NCBI GenBank assembly: GCA_027045875.1
Contig: JALUAG010000069.1
Span: forward strand, 1-45,681
Length of the DNA: 45,681 nucleotides
Origin: Alphaproteobacteria bacterium
GTDB taxonomy: Bacteria; Pseudomonadota; Alphaproteobacteria; Geminicoccales; Geminicoccaceae
Direction of reading: 5' to 3'
Part shown: positions 23,427-34,531 of the stretch, in pieces
How the letters are laid out: each line of letters begins with the position of its first letter
Numbering within the stretch: position 1 is the first letter of the stretch
The notes under the pieces: model-generated
What the model was told of the DNA's origin: nothing
The model's database searches: none
What the model saw: the letters and a program-made list of their open reading frames with translations, nothing else
Program-made: the position numbers and the translations under genes

Positions 23427-24757
23427 AGCTCCGGCGCCGGCAGTGCATCGCCTACGGTCTCGCCGCCGTCGGTCTCAGCGGCTGCGAGAGCCTGGGCTGG
23501 CTCGGCGATCCCGAGGAACCGCCGCTGCCCGGCAAGCGCATTCCGGTGATGTTGATCGACGAAGGGGTCGAGGCGGATCCGCGCCTGGCCCAGCTCCAGG
23601 TGGTGCTGCCGCCCCCGCGCCGCAACAGCGACTGGACGCAGACCGGCGGCAACGCGGTGCACGCCATGCACCATCTCGCCCTCGGCGAGAACCCCACCCT
23701 CGCCTGGCGGGCGGATATCGGCAGCGGCTCCAGCGAGGAACGCAAGCTGCTGTCGCAACCGGTCGCCGCCGGGGGGCGGGTGTTCACCGTCGACACCTCC
23801 CTCGAGGTCCGGGCCTTCGATCTGGCGAGCGGTCGGCTGGTCTGGAAATCGGCGCCGGAGCTCGTCGAGAGTGTCGACCGCCTGAGCGCCGGCGGGCTCG
23901 CCATCGCCGGTGACCGGCTGTTCCTCACCACCACCAGCGGCGAGGTGTTCGGGCTCGCCGTCGCCGACGGCTCGGTGCTCTGGCACCGACCGCTGCTGGC
24001 GCCGATCCTCGCGCCGCCCGCGGTGTTCGGCGGGCTCGTGTTTATCGTCACCGCCGACAACCGGCTGCTGGCCATGAACACCACCGACGGCGCACCGGTC
24101 TGGCAGCACGCCGGCCTGTTCGAGCAGGCGGGGATCCTCGGCGGCGCACCGGTCGCCACCGACGGCCGCACGGTGGTGGTGGCCTATTCTTCGGGCGAGG
24201 TGTTCGCACTGCGCTTCCGGGACGGCCGCGCCATCTGGTCCGACAGCGTGCTGCGGCCGCGCCGCACACTGGGCCTCGGGGCCATCAGCGACATCACCGG
24301 CGCCCCGGTGATCGACGGCGACCGGGTCTATGTGGTGGGCAACGGCGGCGAGATGGCGGCCTTCGCCCTCGATCGCGGCAGCCGTTTCTGGGACAGCGAT
24401 CTCACCTCCCGCGAAACCCCTTGGATTGCCGGCGAATTCATCTATCTCCTGACCGATCGCAACGAGATCGTCTGCCTCCTCCGGCGTGGCGGCCGGGTGC
24501 GCTGGGTCAGTCCCTTCGCGCGGCTGGTCGACCCCGACGATCCGACCTCGAGGCGGATCATCTGGGGCGCCCCGGTGCTGGCGGGAGACCGGCTGGTGGT
24601 GGCCGGCTCGACGGCCGAGGCGGTCAGCGTGTCGCCCTACACCGGCGAGGTGCTCGGCAGGATCCGGCTGCCGGCGCCGGTGCGGATCGCGCCCGTCGTC
24701 GTCGACGCCACGCTCCTGTTCCTGACCGAGAGCGGCGATCTCCTCGCATACCGCTGA
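23423..24757 (+). CDS. bamB: outer membrane assembly lipoprotein BamB
   Basis: This 444-residue lipoprotein has a basic start and a lipobox LSGC (residues 18-21), so C21 is lipidated. The rest is an eight-bladed PQQ-like propeller: repeats such as VRAFDLASGRLVWK, VFGLAVADGSVLWH, LLAMNTTDGAPVWQ and VFALRFRDGRAIWS. BamB scaffolds the BAM complex that inserts beta-barrel proteins into the outer membrane. It overlaps the YfgM-like gene by four bases and is followed by der after 19 bases, a common operon. Confidence 0.92.
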   Translation: MKLRRRQCIAYGLAAVGLSGCESLGWLGDPEEPPLPGKRIPVMLIDEGVEADPRLAQLQVVLPPPRRNSDWTQTGGNAVHAMHHLALGENPTLAWRADIGSGSSEERKLLSQPVAAGGRVFTVDTSLEVRAFDLASGRLVWKSAPELVESVDRLSAGGLAIAGDRLFLTTTSGEVFGLAVADGSVLWHRPLLAPILAPPAVFGGLVFIVTADNRLLAMNTTDGAPVWQHAGLFEQAGILGGAPVATDGRTVVVAYSSGEVFALRFRDGRAIWSDSVLRPRRTLGLGAISDITGAPVIDGDRVYVVGNGGEMAAFALDRGSRFWDSDLTSRETPWIAGEFIYLLTDRNEIVCLLRRGGRVRWVSPFARLVDPDDPTSRRIIWGAPVLAGDRLVVAGSTAEAVSVSPYTGEVLGRIRLPAPVRIAPVVVDATLLFLTESGDLLAYR

Positions 24758-24776
24758 CGAGTCCTTCACGTTCGCC

Positions 24777-26159
24777 ATGTCGCCAACCGTCGCCATCATC
24801 GGCCGACCGAACGTCGGCAAGTCGACCCTGTTCAACCGCCTCGTCGGGAGGCGGCGGGCGCTGGTCGACGACACGCCGGGGGTCACCCGCGACCGCCTCG
24901 AGGGGCGGGCGCGGCTGTTCGATCTCGAATTCCGGCTGCTGGACACCGCCGGCCTCGAGCCCGACGGCCGCGACGATCTCGCCCGCAGGCTCGCCCGCCA
25001 GAGCCTGAAGGCGCTCGAAGAGGCCGACGTCGGCCTGTTCCTGGTCGACGCCCGCACCGGCCTCACGCCGCTGGATGAGGAGATCGCGGATCTCCTCCGC
25101 CGCCAGCGGAAACCCGTGGTGCTGGCGGCCAACAAATGCGAGGGGCGGGCGGCCGAGGCCCAGGCCCTCGAGGCCTGCGCCCTCGGTCTCGGCGAGCCCG
25201 TGCGGCTCTCGGCCGAACACGGTCTCGGCCTCGACGAGCTGGCCGATGCGCTGCGCCCGCATCTCGCGGAGGCGCGGGACGTGGCCCCGCCCCCGGAGCG
25301 GGACGGAGAGGGCCGCATCCGTCTCGCCGTGGTCGGCCGCCCCAATACCGGCAAGTCCTCGCTCGTCAACCGGCTGCTCGGCGAGGAGCGGCTGCTGACC
25401 GGACCGGAACCCGGCCTCACCCGCGACGCGGTGGATCTCGACTGGTCCTGGCGGGGCCGCGAATTCACCCTCGTGGACACCGCCGGGCTGCGCCGCCGGG
25501 CCCGCATCGACCATCGCCTCGAACGGGCCTCCGCCTCGGCCACCGTGCGGGCGATCGAGCGGGCGGACGTGGTGGTGCTCATGGTGGACGCCACCGCGGC
25601 GCTGGAAAAGCAGGACACCACCATCGCCAACCTCGCCCTCGAACGCGGGCGGGCGCTCGTGATCGCTGCCAACAAATGGGACCTGGTGGAGGATCCACGG
25701 GCCTGTCTGGCGGAGATCCGCCACCGCGTCACCCACCGGCTGGGACAGATCGGCGACGTGCCGGTGGTCACCCTCTCGGTCCTCACCGGCCGCAATCTCG
25801 ACCGGCTGATGGCCACCGTCTGCGCGGTGTTCGATCGCTGGAGCCGGCGCATCGCCACCGGCCGGCTCAACCGCTGGCTGGCGGAGGCGGTGGCCCGCCA
25901 TCCCCCGCCCACGACCGGCGGCCGGCGCAGTAAGATCCGCTACGCCACCCAGGTGGGCACGCGCCCGCCCCAGATCCTGCTGTTCGGCAACCGGCCGGCG
26001 CAGGAACTGCCGGCGAGCTACCGGCGCTATCTCCTGAGCGATCTCAAGAGCCGCTTCGATCTCGCCGGCGTGCCCGTTCGCCTCGCCTTCCGCGTGGGCG
26101 ACAATCCCTATGCCCCGGGCGCTACCGCCCGGACGGAGGCTCGCCCGCACACCGGCTGA
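24777..26159 (+). CDS. der: ribosome biogenesis GTPase Der
   Basis: This 460-residue protein has the two tandem GTPase domains unique to Der (EngA). The first P-loop is GRPNVGKSTL (residues 9-18), with DTPGVTRDR and NKCEG; the second is GRPNTGKSSL near residue 189, with DTAGLRRRARI and NKWDLVED. The C-terminal KH-like domain holds SKIRYATQVGTRPPQILLF and RYLLSDLKSRFDLAGVPVR. Der is essential for 50S subunit assembly. Its last 38 bases overlap the end of the convergent SDR gene. Confidence 0.96.
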   Translation: MSPTVAIIGRPNVGKSTLFNRLVGRRRALVDDTPGVTRDRLEGRARLFDLEFRLLDTAGLEPDGRDDLARRLARQSLKALEEADVGLFLVDARTGLTPLDEEIADLLRRQRKPVVLAANKCEGRAAEAQALEACALGLGEPVRLSAEHGLGLDELADALRPHLAEARDVAPPPERDGEGRIRLAVVGRPNTGKSSLVNRLLGEERLLTGPEPGLTRDAVDLDWSWRGREFTLVDTAGLRRRARIDHRLERASASATVRAIERADVVVLMVDATAALEKQDTTIANLALERGRALVIAANKWDLVEDPRACLAEIRHRVTHRLGQIGDVPVVTLSVLTGRNLDRLMATVCAVFDRWSRRIATGRLNRWLAEAVARHPPPTTGGRRSKIRYATQVGTRPPQILLFGNRPAQELPASYRRYLLSDLKSRFDLAGVPVRLAFRVGDNPYAPGATARTEARPHTG

Positions 26160-26846
26160 TGCGCTCGCCGTGGTGTTCGCAGGAAGGCAGCAGCAGGGGC
26201 AGAAGTGCCGGCGCCACCTCGGCGGGCGAGGGCCGCGCTCCCTCCGGCTCGCCGGGAAAGGCGTCGGCACGCAGGCGGGTGGCCATCGGCCCGGGATCGA
26301 AGAGATTGACCCGCAGCGGCGTCTTGCGCACCTCGGCGGCGTAGGATGTCACGAGCGCCTCGAGGCCGGCCTTGGAGGCCGCGTAGGGTCCCCAGTAGGC
26401 GCGGGGCGCGGTGGCGATGCCGTCGGTGACGAACACCGCGCGACCGGCGGGAGCCGCCCGCAGCAGCGGATCGAGGGTGCGCAGCAGCCGCTGGGCGGCC
26501 AGCAGGTTGACCGTCAGGAGACCGTGGAAGCGGTCCGGATCGGCATGGGCGACGGGGGTGAGCTGGCCGAGCTGGGCGGCACAGGAAACGAGCCCGTCGA
26601 GGCGTCCGAACCGGCGGTAGATGCTGGGGCCCAGGCGATCGACCGCATCGCCGTCGGCGAGGTCCATGGGCAGCAGCGTGGCCTGGCCGCCCACTTCGCG
26701 CACCCGGTCGTCGGTCTCCTCGAGACCGCCTTGGGTGCGGGCCAGCAGCACGAGATGGGCGCCTTCGCGCGCGAGCAGCGGCGCCACCGCGGCTCCGAGC
26801 CCTCGGCTGGCGCCGGTGATCAGGACGACATGGTCGGCGAGCGCGC

Positions 26847-26850
<4 letters not shown>
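26122..26850 (-). CDS. short-chain dehydrogenase/reductase (SDR)
   Basis: This 242-residue oxidoreductase is a classical SDR. The nucleotide-binding motif GASRGLG lies at residues 13-19 and the catalytic Tyr and Lys are in PYAASKAG near residue 155. The second conserved block is LVSCAAQLGQL, where the common NNAG is replaced by SCAA. It is last in the dnaB-alr-mlaEF-radA-cvpA-purF string and overlaps purF by four bases; an SDR often follows purF in alphaproteobacteria. The substrate is unknown. Its C-terminus runs 38 bases into der on the other strand. Confidence 0.88.
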
Positions 26851-28307
<1,457 letters not shown>

Positions 28308-28325
28308 GGCGCACCCCGTCACTGG

Positions 28326-28937
28326 TCAGCGCTCGCCTTCGATGATCTTCTCGAGGGCCCGGTTGGCATCCTCCGGATAGCCGCTGCGTTCGCGGATCGT
28401 CCGGGCGCGTTCCACCGCCTCCTCGGCGGTGGATTTCGCCTGTTCGGCGAGCCGTTCGGGCAGGAGCTCGCCGAGCCAGCGCGCGCCCTCGCTCACATAG
28501 GGGTGGGTATAGCCGCGGACCACCCAGGACGGCATGTTGCGGGCATCGAGCAGGATCACCGCCACGAGGTAGCCGGCGGCGACCAGGAAGGCGCCGCGTG
28601 CGAGACCGAACAGGAGCCCCATCAGCCGGTCGAAGGCACCGGCACCGCTGTGCTCCACCCGCCGCGCCACCATCGAGGCCAGCAGCCGGAGAACGATGAA
28701 GGGCACGAGGAACACGAGGGCCGCGGTCAGGAGATCGGTGAGGAGATCGTTGCCCACCGCCTCCCCGACGATCGGCCGCATCTCCCCGAAGCCGTAGTAG
28801 GCGGCGGCGAAGGCGCCGACCCAGCTCAGAAGGCCCAAGATCTCCCGCACGGCGCCGCGGGCGAGGGAGACCACCGCCGACAGCAGCAGCACCACGAGCA
28901 CGATAAGATCGAAGGCGGTGAGAGGCAGTTCGCTCAC
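28326..28937 (-). CDS. cvpA: CvpA family membrane protein
   Basis: This 203-residue inner-membrane protein has four hydrophobic segments, starting LTAFDLIVLVVLLLSAVVSLA, given as its N-terminal extent, and the family pattern ARGAVREILGLLSWVGAFAAA. Later segments include GLLFGLARGAFLVAAGYLV. CvpA-type proteins support colicin V production and envelope homeostasis, and are commonly encoded next to purF, as here. A charged C-terminal tail of about 55 residues is cytoplasmic or periplasmic. The start overlaps radA by four bases. Confidence 0.9.
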   Translation of the reverse strand: MSELPLTAFDLIVLVVLLLSAVVSLARGAVREILGLLSWVGAFAAAYYGFGEMRPIVGEAVGNDLLTDLLTAALVFLVPFIVLRLLASMVARRVEHSGAGAFDRLMGLLFGLARGAFLVAAGYLVAVILLDARNMPSWVVRGYTHPYVSEGARWLGELLPERLAEQAKSTAEEAVERARTIRERSGYPEDANRALEKIIEGER

Positions 28938-30319
28938 TCCACTGCCGCCCGCGCCGCGGGCCGTGACCGGCCGTCGGCGGCCAGCAGGGCGATCAGTTCG
29001 TTGAGCCGCCGCACTTCCCGCAGCGCGATCCCTGCGGGCGGCGCCTTGGTGGGCGGCAGGATGGCGAGGCCGAAACCCAGCTTCCGCGCCTCACGCAGAC
29101 GTGCCTCGGCCTGTCCCACTGCCCGCACCTCTCCGGCCAAGCCGATCTCGCCGAACACCACCGATTCGGGCGGCAGGGGCCGGTTCTCGATAGAGGAGAC
29201 GAGGGCCGCCGCCACCGCCAGATCGGCGGCCGGCTCCTGCACGCGCAGGCCGCCGGCGACGTTGAGATAAATGTCGCGCCCGGCGGTGACAAGGCCGCAG
29301 CGGGTCTCGAGCACCGCCAGCACCATGGCGAGGCGGTTGCCGTCCCAGCCCACCACCGCGCGGCGCGGCGTGGCGAGGACCGAGGGCGCCACCAGCGCCT
29401 GGATCTCGACCAGCACCGGCCGCGAGCCCTCCATGCCGGCGAACACGCAGCTTCCCGGCACCCGCTTGCTGCGGTCGCCCACGAACAGCTCCGACGGGTT
29501 GGCCACCGGCAGCAGGCCGGCCTCGCGCATCTCGAACACCCCGAGCTCGTTGGCGGGCCCGAAGCGGTTCTTGATCGCCCGCAGCAGGCGGTACTGGTGG
29601 CCCCGCTCGCCCTCGAAGTAGAGCACCGTGTCCACCATGTGCTCGAGCACGCGGGGGCCGGCGATCTGCCCGTCCTTGGTGACGTGACCGATCAGGAAGA
29701 GGGCGGTACCGCTGCGCTTGGCGAAGCGGATCAGCCGGTCGGCGGCGAAACGGATCTGGGAGACGGTGCCGGGCGCCGCCTCGAGCTCGGTCGAGGCCAT
29801 GGTCTGGATCGAATCGATCACCAGCAGGGCCGGCGCCTCGCGGCCTTCGAGAACCGCCAGCACCTCCTCGACCACGGTGGCGGAAGCGAGCCGGAGCGGC
29901 GATCCGGCGAGACCGAGGCGCCGCGCCCGGAGCTGCACCTGCTCGATGGATTCCTCGCCGCTCACGTAGATGCCGTCGCGGCCGGCCCCGGCGAGGGTGG
30001 CGGCCACCTGCAGCATGAGGGTGGACTTGCCGATCCCCGGATCGCCGCCGATCAGCACCGCCGAACCGCGCACGATGCCGCCGCCCAGGACGCGATCGAA
30101 CTCCTCGATGCCGGTGGCGGTGCGCGGTGGCGGTGCCACCTCGCCGGCGAGCGGTACGAGCTCGATCCGACCGGCGGCCCGGCGCGCGGCGCCGCTCCGC
30201 GTCGTCACCACCTCCTCGGTCACGCTGTTCCAGGCCCCGCAGGCGTCGCAGCGCCCGGTCCAGCGGGGCTGGGTCGCCCCGCAGCTCTGGCAGACGTAGG
30301 TCCGTCGCTCGCGCGCCAT
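28934..30319 (-). CDS. radA: DNA repair protein RadA
   Basis: This 461-residue protein processes recombination intermediates as a RecA-related branch migration motor. A four-cysteine zinc finger starts it (YVCQSCGATQPRWTG, then RCDACGAW). The Walker A motif is GGDPGIGKSTL, the RadA-specific KNRFG motif is in IKNRFGPANELGVFEM, and a C-terminal Lon-protease-like domain holds LNVAGGLRVQEPAADLAVA. The start at 30319 is chosen by the zinc finger; the frame stays open upstream on shadow sequence of mlaF. It follows mlaF by 14 bases and overlaps cvpA. Confidence 0.95.
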   Translation of the reverse strand: MARERRTYVCQSCGATQPRWTGRCDACGAWNSVTEEVVTTRSGAARRAAGRIELVPLAGEVAPPPRTATGIEEFDRVLGGGIVRGSAVLIGGDPGIGKSTLMLQVAATLAGAGRDGIYVSGEESIEQVQLRARRLGLAGSPLRLASATVVEEVLAVLEGREAPALLVIDSIQTMASTELEAAPGTVSQIRFAADRLIRFAKRSGTALFLIGHVTKDGQIAGPRVLEHMVDTVLYFEGERGHQYRLLRAIKNRFGPANELGVFEMREAGLLPVANPSELFVGDRSKRVPGSCVFAGMEGSRPVLVEIQALVAPSVLATPRRAVVGWDGNRLAMVLAVLETRCGLVTAGRDIYLNVAGGLRVQEPAADLAVAAALVSSIENRPLPPESVVFGEIGLAGEVRAVGQAEARLREARKLGFGLAILPPTKAPPAGIALREVRRLNELIALLAADGRSRPAARAAVE

Positions 30320-30333
30320 CGCGTCCCCTCGCC

Positions 30334-31119
30334 TCAGTCCGCGGGCATGTCCTGCAGCACCCGGATCGGCCCCTCCGCGCGGCCGTGGATGAACTGGTCG
30401 ACGTAGGGGTTGCCGCTGTCGTCGATCTCCTCGATCGCCCCCTCCCAGATGATACGGCCCTCGAACAGCATCGCCACCCGATCGGCGATCTTGCGCACGC
30501 TCGCCATGTCGTGGGTGATGGAGACGGCGGTGGCTCCGAGCTTCTTGACCGAGCGCCGCACCAGCTCGTTGATGACGTCGGCCATGATGGGATCGAGGCC
30601 CGTCGTGGGCTCGTCGAAGAACAGGATCTCGGGTTCGGTGGCGATCGCCCGGGCGAGCCCCACCCGCTTCTGCATGCCGCCCGAAAGCTCGGCCGGATAG
30701 AGATCGAGCACCTCGGCGCCGAGGCCCACCTTGGCCAGGGTGGCGAGCGCCCGCTCGCGCGCCTCGGCCCGCCCCACCAGCCGGCGGGCGAGCAGACCGA
30801 AGGCGACGTTCTCCCATACCGGCAGGCTGTCGAACAGGGCCGCCCCCTGGAACAGCATGCCGAACTTGAGACGGATGCGCTCGAGGGTGGCGCCGCGCGC
30901 CCCCACCACCTCCTCGCCGTCCACCTCGATGGATCCGCCGTCGGCCCGCAGCAGCCCGAGGATGCATTTGAGGAGCACCGACTTGCCGGTCCCGGAGCCG
31001 CCGATTACCACCAACGACCGGCCGGCCGGGACGTCGAGATCGAGGCCGCGCAGCACATGGTTGTCGCCGAAGCTCTTCCGCAGGTCGCGGATGCGGATCT
31101 TGGCCGGCGGGCGGTTCAT
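30334..31119 (-). CDS. mlaF: phospholipid transport ABC ATPase MlaF
   Basis: This 261-residue ATPase drives the MlaE permease in lipid transport across the cell envelope. It has Walker A GGSGTGKSVLL, Q-loop FGMLFQGAALFDSL, signature LSGGMQKRVGLARAIA, Walker B EILFFDEPTTGLDP and the switch histidine in AVSITHDMAS. FDSLPVWENVAFGL is typical of MlaF. It overlaps mlaE by four bases. No mlaD or mlaB gene is next to it. Confidence 0.93.
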   Translation of the reverse strand: MNRPPAKIRIRDLRKSFGDNHVLRGLDLDVPAGRSLVVIGGSGTGKSVLLKCILGLLRADGGSIEVDGEEVVGARGATLERIRLKFGMLFQGAALFDSLPVWENVAFGLLARRLVGRAEARERALATLAKVGLGAEVLDLYPAELSGGMQKRVGLARAIATEPEILFFDEPTTGLDPIMADVINELVRRSVKKLGATAVSITHDMASVRKIADRVAMLFEGRIIWEGAIEEIDDSGNPYVDQFIHGRAEGPIRVLQDMPAD

Positions 31120-31889
31120 CGGCTGAAGAAGATCTCCGTCAGCATGTAGTCGGCGGTGAGGATGAGGATCGAGGCCGAGACCACGGCCCGGGTGGTGGCC
31201 GCACCCACCCCCTGGGCGCCGCCTCGGGAATGGTAGCCCTGATAGCAGCCCATGAGCGCCACGATGAAGCCGAACACCGCCGCCTTGACGAGACCCGAGA
31301 TCACGTCCTGGGCCTCGAGATGATCGAAGGTGCGGTTGATGTATTCGATGGGACCGAAGCCGAGCTTGTAGACGCTCACGAGATAGCCGCCCATGACGCC
31401 GATCACGTCCGCCACCAGCACCAGCAGCGGCAGCATCAGGAGGCCGGCGACCAGACGGGGAAAGACGAGGTAGCGCAAGGGGTCGGTGGCCAGCGTGTGC
31501 AGCGCGTCGATCTGTTCGGTGACCCGCATGGTGCCGAGCTCGGCGGCCATCGCCGCCCCGACCCGGCCGGCCACCATCAGCCCCGCCAGCACCGGCCCGA
31601 GCTCGCGGGTCATCGACAGCACGACGATGGTGGGGATGGCGTCGGGGGCCTCGAAGCGGGAGAAACCGATGTAGCTCTGCAGTGCCAGCACCATGCCGGT
31701 GAAGATCGCCGTGAGGCCCACGACCGGCAGCGAATAGTAGCCGATCTCGATCATCTGGCGGAGGATCTGGCGCGGATACCAGGGACCGCGCAGGCCGCGG
31801 ACCATGCCGTCGAGGGCGAAGAAGACGATCTCCCCGACCGTGCGCGACACGGTGATGGTCACCCGGCCGGTGGCGGCCAGCGGGTTCAT
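31116..31889 (-). CDS. mlaE: phospholipid transport ABC permease MlaE
   Basis: This 257-residue inner-membrane protein is the permease partner of MlaF. The family signature region reads VVLSMTRELGPVLAGLMVAG, followed by RVGAAMAAELGTMRVTEQIDAL, where the coupling helix lies (two stretches of one segment). It has about five to six membrane spans. The C-terminus has GCYQGYHSRGGAQGVGAATT, also a family mark. It overlaps alr upstream and mlaF downstream, each by four bases. Confidence 0.93.
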   Translation of the reverse strand: MNPLAATGRVTITVSRTVGEIVFFALDGMVRGLRGPWYPRQILRQMIEIGYYSLPVVGLTAIFTGMVLALQSYIGFSRFEAPDAIPTIVVLSMTRELGPVLAGLMVAGRVGAAMAAELGTMRVTEQIDALHTLATDPLRYLVFPRLVAGLLMLPLLVLVADVIGVMGGYLVSVYKLGFGPIEYINRTFDHLEAQDVISGLVKAAVFGFIVALMGCYQGYHSRGGAQGVGAATTRAVVSASILILTADYMLTEIFFSR

Positions 31890-32998
31890 GCCGGCTCCTC
31901 GGAGGCGAGATAGCGACGCCGGAAGCGGTGGCCGAGCCGCGTCAGCACCTCGTAGCCGATGGTTCCCGCCTGGGCGGCGAGGCGATCGACGCTGTCCGGC
32001 CCGCCGAGCAGTTCGACCGGCGTCCCGGGCGCCACCGCCGAAGCGGGCAACGCCGTCACGTCGAGACCGATCAGATCCATGGACACGCGCCCCGCATAGG
32101 GTACCTCGATGCCGCCGACGCGCGCGGTAGCACGATTGCTGGCCGAGCGTAAGATGCCGTCGGCGTACCCCACCGGCACGGTGGCGATGCGCATCCCCGG
32201 CCGCACCGGATATGTTGCCCCGTAGCCCACCGTGCCCGGGGCGTCGACCTCGTGGACCTGCAGCACCGGTGCTACGAGCCGCACCACCGGACGCACGGGG
32301 TTGGGACGCCCGGGCACCGGATTGACGCCGTAGAGCGCCACGCCGGGGCGGCAGAGATCGAAACGGTACGCGTCGCCGAGGAAGATGCCGGAGGAGGCGG
32401 CGAGGCTGCGCGGGATCCCCGGAAAACGCGCGGCGGCATCGAGGAAGCGCCGGAGCTGGGCAGCGTTCAACGGATGGTCCGGTTCGTCGGCACAGGCGAG
32501 ATGGCTCATCACCAGGCGCAGCTCGAGCGGCGCGAGCGCCTCGACGTCCACGGCGGTGGCCGCCGCCACGGAGAAGCCGAGGCGGGTCATCCCCGTATCG
32601 AGGTGGATCGCCGCCGGGAGCCGGCGTGCGAGCCGCCGCGCGTAGCCCGACCAGAGCTCGAGCTCGCCCGGATGGTTCAGTACCGGCACCAGGCGATGGG
32701 CGAAGACCGTCTCCTCCTCCCCCCGGCCTACGCCGTCGAGCACGAAGATCTCGGCCTCGGCGAGCAGGCGTCGGAGCGCCACTCCTTCGTCCAGGCGGGC
32801 GACGAAGAACTGGCGACAGCCGGCGGCGTGGAGCGTCCGCGCCACCGGCGCGAGGCCCAGCCCGTAGGCGTCCGCCTTGACCACGGCCGCGGTCGCCGCC
32901 GGCCGCGCCCGCTCGCGCAGCAGGCCGTAGTTGGCGGCGATCGCCCCGAGATCGATCTCGAGCTCCGCCGCCGCCGGTCCGCGCACCTCCCGGGCCAT
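31886..32998 (-). CDS. alr: alanine racemase
   Basis: This 370-residue PLP enzyme makes D-alanine for peptidoglycan. The cofactor lysine is K41 in AVVKADAYGLG, the second catalytic residue is the tyrosine of VGYGATYPV, and GYADGILR and AGRVSMDLIGLDV complete the family marks. The ATG at 32998 overlaps the dnaB stop by one base (TGATG); a TTG at 33001 adds one residue. Alr next to dnaB is common in this class of bacteria. Confidence 0.94.
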   Translation of the reverse strand: MAREVRGPAAAELEIDLGAIAANYGLLRERARPAATAAVVKADAYGLGLAPVARTLHAAGCRQFFVARLDEGVALRRLLAEAEIFVLDGVGRGEEETVFAHRLVPVLNHPGELELWSGYARRLARRLPAAIHLDTGMTRLGFSVAAATAVDVEALAPLELRLVMSHLACADEPDHPLNAAQLRRFLDAAARFPGIPRSLAASSGIFLGDAYRFDLCRPGVALYGVNPVPGRPNPVRPVVRLVAPVLQVHEVDAPGTVGYGATYPVRPGMRIATVPVGYADGILRSASNRATARVGGIEVPYAGRVSMDLIGLDVTALPASAVAPGTPVELLGGPDSVDRLAAQAGTIGYEVLTRLGHRFRRRYLASEEPA

Positions 32999-34506
32999 CA
33001 ATACCCTTCCGGATAGTCCGCCGATTCGAGATTGCGGAAGCGCCCGAAGTTGGCGTCGAACTGGAGATGGACGATGCCGATGGGACCGTTGCGCTGCTTG
33101 GCGATGATGACTTCGGCCTTGTTGTGGCTCTCCTCCAGCCGCTCGCGCCAGCGGGCGTAGCGTTCGTTGAACTTCTCGGCGCTCTCCTCGGGCCGCTGCT
33201 TGGGCTCCGCTCGCGACTGGTAGTATTCGTCGCGGTAGACGAACATCACCACGTCGGCGTCCTGCTCGATGGTGCCGCTCTCCCGCAGATCCGAGAGCTG
33301 CGGCCGCTTGTCCTCCCGCTGCTCGACGGCCCGCGAGAGCTGCGAGAGGGCCAGCACCGGCACGTCGAGCTCCTTGGCGATGGCCTTGAGCCCCTGGGTC
33401 ACCTCGCCGATCTCCTGCACCCGGCTGCTCTGGGCGTAGGCGCTCACCCCCCGTACGAGCTGCAGATAGTCGACCACCACGAGCGACAGCCCGTGGGTGC
33501 GCTTGAGCCGGCGGGCGCGGCTGCGGATGGCGGCGATGGAGAGCGCCGGCGTGTCGTCGATGAACAGGGGGCGGGCGGCGAGATCCTGGGTGGCGCGGAC
33601 GATGCGGTGGAAGTCCTCCTCCTGGAGCTGGCCGCGGCGCAGCTCGTCGGAGCCGATCCCCGCCTCCGCCGACAGCAGGCGGGTGGCGAGCTGCTCGGCC
33701 GACATCTCGAGGGAGAAGAGGGCGACCACGAAATTCTCGTGCTTCAGCTCCTCGGCGTCGGGCCCGCTGGCCTTGGTGGCCGCCGCATTGGCGGCGATGG
33801 TCACCGCGAGCGCGGTCTTGCCCATGCTGGGGCGGCCGGCGAGGATGACGAGATCGGAGCGCTGGAGGCCCCCGAGCTTCTCGTCCAGCCCCTTGAGGCC
33901 GGTGGGCACGCCGATCACGTGGCCGGTCTTGTTGTAGGCGGAGTGGATGAGGCGGACGGCGCTCTCCAGCACCTCGGGGAAGGTGCGGAACTCGCCCCGC
34001 ACCTCGCCCCGCTGGGCGAGCTCGAACAGCTTCTGCTCGGTGCGCTCGATCTGCTCGAGACCGCTCGCCCGGTTGGCCGGGTCGTAGGTCTCGTTGACCA
34101 CCTCCTCACCGATCTCGATCAGGCGGCGCTTGATCGCCAGATCGTGGACGACGCGGGCGTATTCGGTGGCGTTGACGATGGTCTCGGCGGCGCGGGCGAT
34201 CCGCGCGAGGTATTCGCCGCCGTCGAGCTCCCGCAGCGTGTCGTCGGTGTCGAACAGATGGAAGAGGGTGTTGTGGTCGGCGAGCTGACCGCGCGCGATG
34301 CGCTCGGCGCAGGCCTCGAAGATGCGGCGGTGGACGGGCTCGAAGAAATCATCCGCACGCAGGAAATCGCCCACCCGGTGATAGGTGTCGTTGTTGACCA
34401 GAATGGCCCCGAGCACGGCCAGTTCGGCCCGCAGATTGTGCGGCATGGTCCGCAGCGGCTCGGCCGCCTGCGGCGCGGCCACCGGTTCCGGGAACGAGCT
34501 CGACAT
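32998..34506 (-). CDS. dnaB: replicative DNA helicase DnaB
   Basis: This 502-residue ring helicase unwinds DNA at the fork. The N-terminal domain has MPHNLRAELAVLGAILVNND and the helicase domain the P-loop AGRPSMGKTALAV, FSLEMSAEQLATRLL, the Walker B VVVDYLQLV and QLSRAVEQREDKRPQLSDLR. The start at 34506 gives the usual Ser/Pro-rich leader; the upstream extension is low-complexity. A 174-base gap separates it from the DUF2336 gene and holds small palindromes. It is the first gene of an eight-gene string. Confidence 0.95.
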   Translation of the reverse strand: MSSSFPEPVAAPQAAEPLRTMPHNLRAELAVLGAILVNNDTYHRVGDFLRADDFFEPVHRRIFEACAERIARGQLADHNTLFHLFDTDDTLRELDGGEYLARIARAAETIVNATEYARVVHDLAIKRRLIEIGEEVVNETYDPANRASGLEQIERTEQKLFELAQRGEVRGEFRTFPEVLESAVRLIHSAYNKTGHVIGVPTGLKGLDEKLGGLQRSDLVILAGRPSMGKTALAVTIAANAAATKASGPDAEELKHENFVVALFSLEMSAEQLATRLLSAEAGIGSDELRRGQLQEEDFHRIVRATQDLAARPLFIDDTPALSIAAIRSRARRLKRTHGLSLVVVDYLQLVRGVSAYAQSSRVQEIGEVTQGLKAIAKELDVPVLALSQLSRAVEQREDKRPQLSDLRESGTIEQDADVVMFVYRDEYYQSRAEPKQRPEESAEKFNERYARWRERLEESHNKAEVIIAKQRNGPIGIVHLQFDANFGRFRNLESADYPEGY

Positions 34507-34531
34507 GGCCCCCAACCTAGCATGAAGCGAC

